A stretch of DNA of 64,000 nt from Flavobacterium sp. CFS9. GTDB taxonomy: Bacteria; Bacteroidota; Bacteroidia; Flavobacteriales; Flavobacteriaceae. The notes beneath the pieces are model-generated. The model worked only from the letters and a program-made list of their open reading frames with translations, was not told the origin of the DNA and made no database searches. Both the position numbers and the translations under genes were made by a program. The first letter of the stretch is position 1. Every line of letters starts with the position of its first letter. The DNA lies in assembly GCF_041154745.1 (NCBI RefSeq), contig NZ_AP031573.1, positions 310,001 through 374,000 of the forward strand. The letters are read 5' to 3'. Shown here one piece after another: positions 9,728-18,318 of the stretch.

Positions 9728-10576
9728 ATGAAATGGAAAGGAACAAGAGAAAGCGACAACGTTGAAGACCGAAGATCAATCTCTGGCGGTAAAGTTGCCA
9801 TTGGCGGTGGCGTTATTGGTATTATCATTTTATTATTGAATGTTTTTGGCGGAGAAACCGGCCAAACGGTAGGTAATGTATTGGAGCAAATGCAAGGCGG
9901 ACAACAAGCCACTGAGACTGCTGCCCCATTGAGTAAAGAAGATGAAGAAATGGGACATTTCGTAAGATCTGTTTTAGCTAAAACCGAAGACACCTGGGAG
10001 AAAAAATTCGCAGCAGAAGGACTTACCTATGAAAAACCAAAATTAGTACTTTTCAGAGGATCCGTAAACACAGCCTGTGGAGGTGCATCATCAGCGTCAG
10101 GACCATTTTATTGCCCGGGAGACCAAAAGGTATATATGGATTTAGGCTTCTTTGAAGAACTAAAAACTAAATTTGGTGCCCAAGGTGGGGATTTTGCTAT
10201 TGCGTACGTTATAGCGCACGAAATAGGCCATCATATACAAACACTGTTGGGGACCTCGGCAAAAATGCGAGAAGCACAGGAAGGAAAAAGTGAAGCCGAA
10301 GCGAATAAGCTATCTGTAGCACTGGAACTACAAGCAGACTTTTATGCCGGTGTATGGGCTCATGACAACCAACAATATATAGAAGCTGGCGATATTGAAG
10401 AGGCCCTGAGTGCTGCCAATGCCGTTGGTGACGATGCCATCCAAAGTAAAATGCAGGGACAGGTAGTTCCGGATTCCTTTACTCATGGTACATCCGCACA
10501 AAGAATGTTCTGGTTCAAAAAAGGTTTCCAAACCGGAGACATTAAACAAGGGAATACCTTTGATGAAATAAGATAG
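9728..10576 (+). CDS. YpfJ-type neutral zinc metallopeptidase
   Basis: The 282-residue protein belongs to the putative neutral zinc metallopeptidase family (YpfJ). It opens with MKWKGTRESDNVEDRR, followed by one transmembrane helix (about 25-43, Gly/Ile/Leu-rich) and a linker rich in Gln and Ala. The zinc site is AHEIGHHIQ with His164, Glu165 and His168, and LELQADFYAGVWAH further on supplies the third ligand region. It is probably anchored in the inner membrane with the catalytic domain outside, but the physiological substrate is unknown for the family. A strong terminator follows. Confidence 0.92.
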   Translation: MKWKGTRESDNVEDRRSISGGKVAIGGGVIGIIILLLNVFGGETGQTVGNVLEQMQGGQQATETAAPLSKEDEEMGHFVRSVLAKTEDTWEKKFAAEGLTYEKPKLVLFRGSVNTACGGASSASGPFYCPGDQKVYMDLGFFEELKTKFGAQGGDFAIAYVIAHEIGHHIQTLLGTSAKMREAQEGKSEAEANKLSVALELQADFYAGVWAHDNQQYIEAGDIEEALSAANAVGDDAIQSKMQGQVVPDSFTHGTSAQRMFWFKKGFQTGDIKQGNTFDEIR

Positions 10577-10606
10577 TTCACAAACTAAATTGTAATAAAC
10601 AAAAAA

Positions 10607-10635
10607 GCATGATTTTTTTAGAATCATGCTTTTTC
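10607..10635 (+). terminator. Rho-independent terminator after the metallopeptidase gene
   Basis: An 8-bp stem, GCATGATT (10607-10614) pairing with AATCATGC (10622-10629), has a T-rich 7-nt loop and is followed by TTTTTCG. It lies 30 bp past the stop codon. The A-run on the other side would also make it work in reverse. Confidence 0.85.
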
Positions 10636-11020
10636 GTTTCTTTCCCTTACCAATTCACTAAATGCAATAAAAAAAAACTTTAAGAATCCTCTTAAGTGCT
10701 GTAAGTTTCATTTCTGATTATTTTATAACCAACCTTTTTAAATTAAAAACTCCTGAATCGAAATTGTCCTTTGGATTTTTTTTGTAATTATTGGGGTTTA
10801 TTACAAACTATTCAAATTCCAAATTTTACATTCGACTCAGGAGAAATACTAGGATCAACCTTACAGTGCTACCATTTTTACTTTATTTGACCATACTCTT
10901 ATAGGTTAAGTATTTTATTTTTTACATTGTAAAGGTAGCATTGAATTTCAATCCGTTACATGATTAAAATCATAGAAATTATCTTTTTTATTTGATAATA
11001 AGAATCTGCAGCTAATCTGC

Positions 11021-11138
11021 TTTTGCCCCTTCAGGGCGATACTCCACTAATGAATCAAATCATAGTGCTTCGCACTATGCTGCTGCTTAAGCTCTTTCAG
11101 AGCAACTGCATATGGTATTAACTCCTGAAACTTGAAAG
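11021..11138. repeat. Interspersed palindromic repeat, copy A
   Basis: In the about 1-kb gene-free spacer 10640-11587, a unit with CCCTTCAGGG, then CATAGTGC-TTC-GCACTATG, then CTCTTTCAGAG, then CTGAAACTTGAAA recurs at 11375-11500 in the same order. Each piece is itself a small inverted repeat, as in REP-type elements. I see no transposase nearby. The remainder of the spacer is AT-rich and shows no ORF with coding character. Confidence 0.75.
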
Positions 11139-11238
11139 TTAAACCCAGAAATTAGAAACCAATTTTTTTTACCCTCAATATGGATCAAGAACAAAAATTG
11201 AAGAAAAAAGGGCTGAAAACCCGAAAAGCAACAACATC

Positions 11239-11290
11239 GTGCGCAATATTAAGGCATAAAAATTGCCCTGAAGGGGCAAAAGCAAACTTA
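11239..11290. repeat. Partial inverted copy of the palindromic repeat (copy C)
   Basis: TTGCCCTGAAGGGGCAAAAGCA (split here as TTGCCCTGAAG and GGGCAAAAGCA) is the reverse complement of the opening of copy A at 11021. Only the CCCTTCAGGG palindrome and its flank are kept. Confidence 0.6.
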
Positions 11291-11374
11291 TACCTTTATA
11301 ATCTTAAATAAAGAACAAACCACTCTTTTAGAAAATATAACTCAAAATGGTATAAATCCAACTTTTGCGTATAA

Positions 11375-11500
11375 GCTTCTGCCCTTTCAGGGCGAAAACG
11401 ATAATTACCGTCATCATTCATAGTGCTACGCACTATGCTGTTGCTAAAACTCTTTCAGAGCTGCTTACTGTATTAGCTTCCGGAATTAGAAACTTGAAAC
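11375..11500. repeat. Interspersed palindromic repeat, copy B
   Basis: This is the second full copy of the unit described at 11021-11138: GCCCTTTCAGGGC, CATAGTGC-TAC-GCACTATG, CTCTTTCAGAG and GAAACTTGAAAC in the same order. The loop of the middle hairpin differs (TAC instead of TTC) while the stem is kept, so the stem seems to matter more than the loop. Confidence 0.75.
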
Positions 11501-11587
11501 TTGGAATTCGGAATTTAGAAATAATAAAGATTCATTTTTGTACAAAAACAAAAAAAGCCTTGAATTTCTTCAAGGCTTTAATTTCTG

Positions 11588-11662
11588 GGTGGCTGACCGG
11601 GTTCGAACCGGCGACCCGCGGCACCACAAACCGCTACTCTAACCAGCTGAGCTACAACCACC
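11588..11662 (-). tRNA. tRNA-His (anticodon GTG)
   Basis: Read on the minus strand, the sequence folds into a full cloverleaf. The acceptor stem is GTGGTTG/CAGCCAC, with the extra 5' G(-1) opposite a C discriminator, as expected for tRNA-His. The D-arm GCTC...GAGC is present. The anticodon stem GCGGT/GCCGC has loop TTGTGGT, giving anticodon GTG. The T-arm has loop TTCGAAC. CCA is not encoded. It is a single tRNA, between the repeat-rich spacer and bshB1. Confidence 0.96.
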
Positions 11663-11729
11663 ATTTTTCTGCTTAGCGAGTGCAAATATATAACTAATGT
11701 TGAGTTCTACAAAGAAAAAAATGAAAAAT

Positions 11730-12446
11730 TTACAATAAATTTTCTAAGCTATTGACTGCCAAACACCTTTCAACAGTAAAACCTTCGGCAAAATCTTTCC
11801 CAACAAGTCTTCCTAAGTCCTGCGCACGATAATTTAAGCTTTCAAAGAAGTTTTTACTCGTAATTGGCGTAGCAGGTTCTTTTGAATTCGGATCATAAAA
11901 CTGAGTTTTATATGCTGAAACCGCTTCAACCTTTTTCTTTTCAAAACCTGTGATATCCACAACGAAATCTGGCTGGATGTTTTTCCATTGAATATAATGA
12001 TATACTACCTTTGGTCGCCAGGCTTCCTGGGGCTCTCCGTCTATTGAGGTTTCGATCTTTACCAGTCCGGACAAAAAGCAGGCATCCGAAACTAATTTAC
12101 TTCCTTTCCCATGATCAATATGACGATCGTCAATTGCATTACACAATACAATCTCCGGTTTGTACTTTCGAAGCATTTTGATGACCTCCAGCTGATGTTT
12201 TTCATCATTCGTAAAAAAACCATCACGCATGCCAAGATTTTCACGAACCAGAACTCCTAATATCTTTGCTGCTTCTTTTGCTTCTTCATCTCTGATTTCC
12301 GCCGTACCACGCGTTCCTAATTCTCCGCGCGTCAAATCGACAATACCCACTTTTTTACCCAGTGATACTTCCTTTAAAATTGTTCCTGCACAACCCAATT
12401 CCACATCATCAGGATGTGCACCAAATGCTAATATGTCTAATTTCAT
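11730..12446 (-). CDS. bshB1: Bacillithiol biosynthesis deacetylase BshB1
   Basis: BshB1 removes the acetyl group from N-acetylglucosaminyl-malate in bacillithiol synthesis. The 238-residue protein has the LmbE/PIG-L fold motif GAHPDDVELGCAG, with zinc-binding His11 and Asp14, and the later IDDRHIDHGKGS, where the catalytic and third metal histidines lie. It also has the family-specific GELGTRGTAEIRDEEA block. Length is normal. It is followed upstream by a repeat and then menF on the same strand, which may be read together. Confidence 0.93.
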   Translation of the reverse strand: MKLDILAFGAHPDDVELGCAGTILKEVSLGKKVGIVDLTRGELGTRGTAEIRDEEAKEAAKILGVLVRENLGMRDGFFTNDEKHQLEVIKMLRKYKPEIVLCNAIDDRHIDHGKGSKLVSDACFLSGLVKIETSIDGEPQEAWRPKVVYHYIQWKNIQPDFVVDITGFEKKKVEAVSAYKTQFYDPNSKEPATPITSKNFFESLNYRAQDLGRLVGKDFAEGFTVERCLAVNSLENLL

Positions 12447-12481
12447 CTTTTTTTGTTTTTTTGCTTTTTGTTTTTTTAGTT

Positions 12482-12600
12482 TCAGGTTTCAGGTTTTCAG
12501 TCGCAGTCCCGGTCCCAGTCCCAGTCTCAGTTTTCTTGTCAGTAGACTGAAAACTGAGACTGCGACTGATAACTCATAACTCATAACTCATAACTCTCAA
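12482..12600. repeat. Tandem CCCAGT and ATAACTC repeats with a 13-bp inverted repeat
   Basis: The bshB1-menF spacer holds CCCAGT-type repeats, then AGTCTCAGTTTTC and its exact complement GAAAACTGAGACT separated by 13 nt, then four ATAACTC units. The last units overlap the 3' end of menF and supply its final residues (VMSYEL) and stop codon. The 13-bp stem may end or attenuate transcription towards bshB1. Confidence 0.65.
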
Positions 12601-13653
12601 CACTCTTTTCATTGTCATCGACTTGTTCACGCTTTCCTCCCATTCCTTTTCCGGAACACTTTCTTTTGTGATACCACAGCCCATGTACAAAATTGCCGTA
12701 TTGTCCTGAATTCGCATGCTGCGTAAATTTACATAGAAATCAGAGCTGATCTCATCGTTAGCAAAACTGCTGTTTAACTCACCCAGAAATCCCGTGTAAA
12801 AAGTTCTGTCGTAATTTTCATTTTCAATAATAAAGGCTTTTGCTTTTTTCTTTGGCAGACCGCAAACAGCAGGTGTTGGGTGCAGTGTATCGATAACTTC
12901 TTCAAGCGTCGAATTATCATTCAATACTCCTGAAATATCCGTTTTGATGTGCCAGATCGATCCTGCTTTCACACTATAAGGTTCTGTGACATTAACAGCA
13001 GAAGCTACTTCACGTAATCTTTTTACAATAAAATCTGTTACATATTGCTGCTCGTCTTTTTCCTTTTGCTGCCACAAAATATCCGTTTCCAGGGTTGCTT
13101 TTTGTGTTCCGGCCAAAGCCACAGTTTCAAAAACATTTCCATTGGCTTTCAGCAATCGTTCCGGTGTAGCTCCCATCCACAAACCAATTTTTGGATGAAA
13201 AAAAACATATGAAAAAGTCGTAGGATACAATTGAATCAGGTGCTGAAAAGTAGATACAAAATCAAACTCGCTTAAAGTTACTTTTTCGCTTCTGGACAAT
13301 ACTACTTTTTTGAATTCGTCATTCTTAATCGCCTGAATTCCTTTTAAAACCAATGCTTCATAGTGTAATCTGGCTTCATTATCATTAATCGAATCTTCAA
13401 TTTCAGCGGTTTCAAAAGCAATTTCTTCCTGCTCTGTGGCTAAAATTTCAGATTCATTCTCCGGAATCAATATCAGTTGTTTTTCATCAAAAGAAGCAAA
13501 AACAAAACCCTTCTCTTTATAATCGGAGATTTTATATAACGTATCATTTTGCTGTAAAAGTGCAAAAATAGTAGTAGAATTTGGTTTAGAATACATTACA
13601 AAAGGCAAACCCTTTTCGTACTGCACTCTAATTTTAGAAAAAAAATCATCCAT
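12574..13653 (-). CDS. menF: Isochorismate synthase
   Basis: This chorismate-binding enzyme converts chorismate to isochorismate, the entry to menaquinone synthesis, the main respiratory quinone in Flavobacteria. The 359-residue protein shows the family motifs KVVLSRSEKV, GATPERLLK, ETVALAGT, WHIKTDISG, the LHPTPAVCGLPK block and YDRTFYTGFLGE, ending with MRIQDNTAILYMGCGI. It lacks a glutaminase domain. The C-terminal few residues come from the ATAACTC repeat. It lies 3 bp after the thioesterase gene on the same strand. A salicylate or siderophore role is possible but less likely given its neighbour. Confidence 0.9.
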   Translation of the reverse strand: MDDFFSKIRVQYEKGLPFVMYSKPNSTTIFALLQQNDTLYKISDYKEKGFVFASFDEKQLILIPENESEILATEQEEIAFETAEIEDSINDNEARLHYEALVLKGIQAIKNDEFKKVVLSRSEKVTLSEFDFVSTFQHLIQLYPTTFSYVFFHPKIGLWMGATPERLLKANGNVFETVALAGTQKATLETDILWQQKEKDEQQYVTDFIVKRLREVASAVNVTEPYSVKAGSIWHIKTDISGVLNDNSTLEEVIDTLHPTPAVCGLPKKKAKAFIIENENYDRTFYTGFLGELNSSFANDEISSDFYVNLRSMRIQDNTAILYMGCGITKESVPEKEWEESVNKSMTMKRVLRVMSYEL

Positions 13654-13656
13654 ACT

Positions 13657-14088
13657 CTATACTGTTTTCTTTTTTTCCAAAACCATATTAGTCAGTTTGC
13701 AAAGTGAAATCAGATTTCCTTCTTCATCAGTAATCTTAATTTCCCACAAGTGGATACTTCTTCCTTTGTGAATGATTCTTGCTGTTCCAAAAACCCAGCC
13801 TTCCCGAATACTTTTCAAATGATTTGCTGAAATTTCGATTCCGCGTACTTCCTGTTCCTTCATATCGATAAAAAAGAAGGAGGCTGCACTGCCTACACTT
13901 TCTGCAAGAGCTACTGAAGCTCCGCCGTGTAACAAGCCCATGGGCTGATGAACAGAAGGATTTACAGGCATTTTTGCAGTTAAAAAATCAGGCCCTGCAT
14001 CGATATATTCGATTTTTAGCGTTTCCATTAACGTGTTTTTCGAAAACTCATTGCAGCGCGCTAAAATCTGCTCTTTTGTATAATTCAT
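13657..14088 (-). CDS. menI: Hotdog thioesterase, probable DHNA-CoA thioesterase (MenI-like)
   Basis: The 143-residue hotdog protein has HQPMGLLHGGASVALAESVGS, with the catalytic Glu63 of the YdiI/MenI type and the HGG motif before it. YdiI/MenI-type enzymes hydrolyse 1,4-dihydroxy-2-naphthoyl-CoA. Its stop is 3 bp before the menF start, so the two are cotranscribed, which favours the menaquinone assignment over a PaaI-type phenylacetyl-CoA role. Length is normal for the family. Confidence 0.82.
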   Translation of the reverse strand: MNYTKEQILARCNEFSKNTLMETLKIEYIDAGPDFLTAKMPVNPSVHQPMGLLHGGASVALAESVGSAASFFFIDMKEQEVRGIEISANHLKSIREGWVFGTARIIHKGRSIHLWEIKITDEEGNLISLCKLTNMVLEKKKTV

Positions 14089-14336
14089 TAAAATAGTCTT
14101 TAAAAACGTAAAATTAAAGAAAAGATGAGATACAAATTTGAAAATCCTTTTCTAAAATTAAAAATCAACTTCAAACGTGTAAGTTTTTTGCTATTTTTAC
14201 AAAAACATTAATTATTGATCTGTCGCAGAGAAGTTTTTTCGCCACAGATTCCATAGATTTTTACAGGTTAAATATTTTTTCAAAACAGAAAAATCATTCT
14301 AATCCTCTTAATCAGTGGCAAAAAAAACTCATTCAA

Positions 14337-15854
14337 ATGCGTCAATACTTTATACTCTTCATTTTTGGAATAATTCTGGCTTTTAGTTCCTGCCGAACTG
14401 ATTTTGATACCGTTGCCAGCTCCGGAGATTTAAAGTTTTCTAAAGACACCGTTTATTTAGACACTGTTTTCAAGAATATTGGCTCCGCTACCTATCAACT
14501 TAAAGTGTACAATCGAAGCAAAAATGATATCTCGATTCCGGTTATTCAGCTCAAAAACGGCTTAAATTCAAAATACCGAATGACGGTTGACGGCATGAGT
14601 GGAAACAATGGTAAAATTTTCAAAGATGTAACACTTTTATCTAAAGACAGTTTATACATTTTTATAGAAACCACTGCAGATATCACCGATGCAAACCCAA
14701 CCGATTTTTTATATACTGATCAGATTCAATTTGACAGTGGCGCCAATCTTCAGCAAGTCGCTTTGGTTACACTGATTCAGGATGCTGTTTTTCTTTATCC
14801 ACAACAAAATCCTGACGGAACAAAAGAGAAAATCAAAATTGAAGGCAAAGATGTAGATGGCTTCTACTTGGATGATAACGATCCTGTCAATGGAAACGAA
14901 CTGCTTTTCACCAAACAAAAACCTTATGTTATTTACGGATTTGCCGGTGTTCCAAAAAACAAAATAGTCACTTTTGAAGCGGGTTCACGCGTCTACTTTC
15001 ATGCCAATTCAGGCCTTTTTGTCGACGATAAAGCTTCTTTACAGATTAACGGAACTGATTCTGCAACTCCAAAATTAGAAAACGAAGTTATTTTTGAAGG
15101 CGATCGTCTGGAATCACTTTACGATAATATTCCGGGACAATGGAACTCCGTCATTTTTGCTAACGGAAGTACCAACCACTCCATCAATCATCTTACCCTG
15201 AAAAATGCCGTCATTGGTTTAAATTTCAAGAATCCGAATCCTGCTTCGGCTATTCAAATCAAAAACACCCAGATTTACAACACTGTCGAATATGGAATAC
15301 TGGCACAAAATGCCCGCATCAATGGAGAAAACATTGTGATCAATTATGCCGGTATAGCCAGTTTGTCTTGTGTATATGGGGGAGATTACAAATTCACACA
15401 TTGTACTTTTAACAACAGCTGGTCCAATAATTCTCAATTTGCGGTGAACCTCAGCAACAGTCTGGCCAATGCTGTTCCGGAAACAAATCCGCTTACTCAG
15501 GCGACTTTTAACAACTGTATCATTTACGGATCAGGGACCAACGAGTTCAATTTAAACAAAAAGACCACGGCCGCCTTTGTGTATCAACTCAATAATTGTT
15601 TGCTAAAATTCAGCAGTTCTTCCACCAATCCGGATTATCAGTTCAAAACAGATCCTGCACACTACAACCAGATCATTCTGAACGAAAATCCGAAATTCTT
15701 TAATGTTGCTAAAAACCTGTTCAACATTGACAATACTTCTTCCGCTTTCGCGAAAGGAAATCAGGCCTACAATATTCCTTTAGATATTATGGGAAAAACG
15801 AGAACTTCCCCACCGGATTTAGGAGCTTATCAGAGTGCCGGTTTTCCTAAGTAA
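14337..15854 (+). CDS. Surface lipoprotein with predicted right-handed beta-helix
   Basis: The 505-residue protein begins with a lipoprotein signal (MRQYFILFIFGIILAFSSC, Cys19). After it lies a beta-rich domain (LDTVFKNIGSATYQLKVYNRS), then a repetitive Asn/Thr-rich region (NSVIFANGSTNHSINHLTL ... NAVIGLNFKNPNP ... INGENIVINYAGIAS). The spacing there suggests stacked strands, as in a right-handed parallel beta-helix. The ending GAYQSAGFPK is typical of Bacteroidota proteins with this fold. I see no catalytic motif. It is probably exported to the outer membrane. Confidence 0.7.
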   Translation: MRQYFILFIFGIILAFSSCRTDFDTVASSGDLKFSKDTVYLDTVFKNIGSATYQLKVYNRSKNDISIPVIQLKNGLNSKYRMTVDGMSGNNGKIFKDVTLLSKDSLYIFIETTADITDANPTDFLYTDQIQFDSGANLQQVALVTLIQDAVFLYPQQNPDGTKEKIKIEGKDVDGFYLDDNDPVNGNELLFTKQKPYVIYGFAGVPKNKIVTFEAGSRVYFHANSGLFVDDKASLQINGTDSATPKLENEVIFEGDRLESLYDNIPGQWNSVIFANGSTNHSINHLTLKNAVIGLNFKNPNPASAIQIKNTQIYNTVEYGILAQNARINGENIVINYAGIASLSCVYGGDYKFTHCTFNNSWSNNSQFAVNLSNSLANAVPETNPLTQATFNNCIIYGSGTNEFNLNKKTTAAFVYQLNNCLLKFSSSSTNPDYQFKTDPAHYNQIILNENPKFFNVAKNLFNIDNTSSAFAKGNQAYNIPLDIMGKTRTSPPDLGAYQSAGFPK

Positions 15855-15888
15855 TTTTATATCCTCTAAAATTTAAGTTCAACGATTT

Positions 15889-16023
15889 TTTGTCATTTCG
15901 AGGAACGAGAAATCACAAACAGAATTCGACAAAGATTGGCGACAATTGGGACGCAGTTTCGCATGTGATTTGCTTCGCCAATTCGCTATCGCTCGAGTCT
16001 CCCTTCGGTCGAAAATGACAAAC
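15889..16023. repeat. GTCATTTCGA interspersed repeat, copy 1
   Basis: The element is bounded by TTGTCATTTCGAGG and TCGAAAATGACAAA, so its ends are inverted. Inside are GAGAAATC, then TTTGCTTCGCCAATTCGCTA and TCGCTCGAGTCTCC. The same long unit recurs at 52551-52681 and, reversed, at 55047-55183, with a fragment at 52734-52793. It is an interspersed MITE-like palindrome without coding capacity. Confidence 0.8.
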
Positions 16024-16217
16024 TGAATTAAATTCACGCCCCCGTACTCCCTCTATTCTCTACCCAAAAAGCACTCGTAAGAAAATATATCCAAAATTAA
16101 ACATCACTTAACTTATGTAATTCATAAAAATAGTAGATTTGTTAAAACTGATTTTCAATATTCTAAAATTCAGTGCTTTAAAAACAAAAAAACAACCAAA
16201 TCTTAAAACTATTGATT

Positions 16218-18071
16218 ATGAAAAAAAACTACTTTTTACTGTTATTGATGTTTGCCGCGACGGCATTTGCGCAAATTCCCACCGGCTATTACAACACCGC
16301 AACAGGAACAGGTTATACGTTGAAAACACAATTGTACAACATTATTAAAGGTCATACCGATAACGGATATGCGGGATTGTACACCACTTATCAAACCTCT
16401 GATGTTGACAATTTTTTCGAAAATGACGGGACTGTTTTAGACATGTATTCTGAAAATCCTTCCGGAACGGATCCCTATAATTACAGCACAGGAACCGCCC
16501 AAAGATGTGGTAATTATGTAGCAGAAGGCGATTGCTACAACCGAGAACACATCATTCCGCAATCGGTTTTTAATGAGCAATCACCAATGGTATCCGATGC
16601 CCATTTTATTACTCCAACGGATGGAAAAGTAAACGGAATCAGATCTAATTACCCTCACGGAACGGTTAGCACGGCCACTTATACTTCTCAAAATGGCGGG
16701 AAATTAGGTTCAAGCTCAGAATCCGGATACTCAGGAACTGTTTTCGAACCTATAAACGAATTCAAAGGTGATATTGCCAGAATGTACTTTTACTTTGCTA
16801 CCCGTTACGAAAATACTGTTGCAGGCTACTCTTACTCAATGTTCGACGGTTCCGCCAACAAAGTATTTACTACCGCATTTTTGACTACACTTCTCGCGTG
16901 GCACGCACAAGATCCGGTAAGCGCAAGGGAAATTGCCCGCAACAATGCTATTTATGCCCGCCAGAACAACAGAAACCCTTACATCGATCATCCGGAATAT
17001 GTCAATCAAATTTGGGGAGGCGCACCTTCTTCAGACACTCAGGCTCCAACCGCACCGACAAGTTTAGCTTCGACTTCAAAAACAGCAGCTTCCATTACAC
17101 TTTCCTGGACTGCTTCTACCGATAATGTGGCTGTTACCGCTTATGATGTTTATGCAAACAGTGCTTTAAAAACTACTGTTTCCGGTGCAACTGCAACCAT
17201 TACAGGTTTAACTGCCGCAACAGCTTATTCTATTTATGTAAAAGCAAAAGATGCCGCAGGAAATGTTTCTGCTTCAAGCAATACCATTTCGGTTACAACC
17301 GACAGTGGCGGAACCGGAACTACAACCGATCTCCTTTTCTCTGAATATGTCGAAGGGTCCGGAAACAATAAAGCAATTGAAATTGCCAATAACACGGGAA
17401 GTTCTGTGAGTTTAGCTTCATACTCGATCAAAAAACAAACTAACGGCTCAGGTTCCTGGAGTACAGGCTTGGCTTTGAGCGGAACTTTAGCCTCCGGAAG
17501 TAAATTTGTCATCGTAAACAGCTCCATAGCTTCAAGCTGTTATTCGACCAGTGCTGCTAACATCTCGACAACAGCTACAGAAATGGCCTATAACGGAAAT
17601 GATCCAATCGGTTTATTCAAAAATGGCGTTTTAATCGACATCATCGGAACTTTCAATGGCGGAACTGCTAACTTTGGAGCTGATGTTACTTTAAGAAGAA
17701 AATCGACTGTTACTTCACCAAGTACTACTTTTAATCTAAGTGCGCAATGGGATTCGTTTTCACAAGATACCTGCTCTAATTTAGGCAGCAAAAAAGTACA
17801 GTCTACTGTAGCTGAAGCAAAAGAAAACATTGCAGATTATAACGGAATCATCGTTTATCCAAATCCATCTGACGGGAATTTTAATATCGGTCTAAACGAA
17901 TCTGATTCTCCTTACTCCCTGGAAATCATTTCTTTCTCAGGCCAGAAAGTTTTTGAAAAACAAAATACAACAGAGAACACTTTTTCAGTAAGCCATTTAC
18001 CAAGTGGTACTTATATTTTAAAAATCGTTAAAGATTCAAAAACTACCATCAGGAAAATAATCATTAACTAA
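16218..18071 (+). CDS. Secreted endonuclease I with Fn3, lamin-tail and T9SS sorting domains
   Basis: This is a 617-residue secreted nuclease. The ATG at 16218 (MKKNYFLLLLMFAATAFAQ) gives a clean signal peptide; the frame is open 6 bp further upstream, but only from a TTG. Residues about 25-270 are an endonuclease I domain (YNREHIIPQS, with the metal-binding His region, and SDAHFITPTDGKVNGIRSN). A fibronectin type III domain follows (about 275-360), then a lamin-tail-like domain (TDLLFSEYVEGSGNNKAIEI, about 370-510). A C-terminal type IX secretion signal ends it (IVYPNPSDGNFNI ... SGTYILKI). It probably degrades extracellular DNA or RNA for nutrition. Confidence 0.92.
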   Translation: MKKNYFLLLLMFAATAFAQIPTGYYNTATGTGYTLKTQLYNIIKGHTDNGYAGLYTTYQTSDVDNFFENDGTVLDMYSENPSGTDPYNYSTGTAQRCGNYVAEGDCYNREHIIPQSVFNEQSPMVSDAHFITPTDGKVNGIRSNYPHGTVSTATYTSQNGGKLGSSSESGYSGTVFEPINEFKGDIARMYFYFATRYENTVAGYSYSMFDGSANKVFTTAFLTTLLAWHAQDPVSAREIARNNAIYARQNNRNPYIDHPEYVNQIWGGAPSSDTQAPTAPTSLASTSKTAASITLSWTASTDNVAVTAYDVYANSALKTTVSGATATITGLTAATAYSIYVKAKDAAGNVSASSNTISVTTDSGGTGTTTDLLFSEYVEGSGNNKAIEIANNTGSSVSLASYSIKKQTNGSGSWSTGLALSGTLASGSKFVIVNSSIASSCYSTSAANISTTATEMAYNGNDPIGLFKNGVLIDIIGTFNGGTANFGADVTLRRKSTVTSPSTTFNLSAQWDSFSQDTCSNLGSKKVQSTVAEAKENIADYNGIIVYPNPSDGNFNIGLNESDSPYSLEIISFSGQKVFEKQNTTENTFSVSHLPSGTYILKIVKDSKTTIRKIIIN

Positions 18072-18077
18072 TTTTTT

Positions 18078-18175
18078 TTTTCACGCAGATTTGGCAGTTT
18101 TTTTTTGCCAGATCTACAGACAAAAGAGTTTCAACATTTTTGAATCTGCTAAATCTGCTAAATCTGCGTGAAATT
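18078..18175. repeat. CACGCAGATTT inverted repeat
   Basis: TTTCACGCAGATTT is matched by AAATCTGCGTGAAA about 75 bp later, a perfect 14-bp inverted repeat with AATCTGCT tandem units inside. It follows the nuclease stop directly and could fold as a long-loop terminator. Confidence 0.6.
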
Positions 18176-18257
18176 AAAAGCTTTCTGTCGCAATCATCTC
18201 CCGCGACAAACACCTTTCAAATCTGCATCATATTTTTTAAAAGAGTTTGTTTTCAAA

Positions 18258-18289
18258 TTTGCGCTTGCTAGATATTTAAACTAAATTTG
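18258..18289 (+). promoter_or_regulatory. Predicted purL promoter (Bacteroidota sigma type)
   Basis: TTTG at 18258-18261 and TAAATTTG at 18282-18289 are 20 bp apart, which fits the -33 TTTG / -7 TAnnTTTG pattern of Flavobacterium promoters. The start codon is 29 bp downstream. Confidence 0.6.
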
Positions 18290-18318
18290 CACTTCAATAC
18301 AACAAACTACACATCACA

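Noticed and set aside
11365..11676. A 103-codon plus-strand ORF across the repeat spacer
   Set aside because: It overlaps tRNA-His on the other strand and the interspersed repeat copy B; its predicted residues come from these elements.
12229..12579. Plus-strand ORF antisense to bshB1 and its repeat
   Set aside because: It is a shadow of bshB1 plus the CCCAGT repeat, giving a Ser/Phe-rich sequence typical of noncoding frames.
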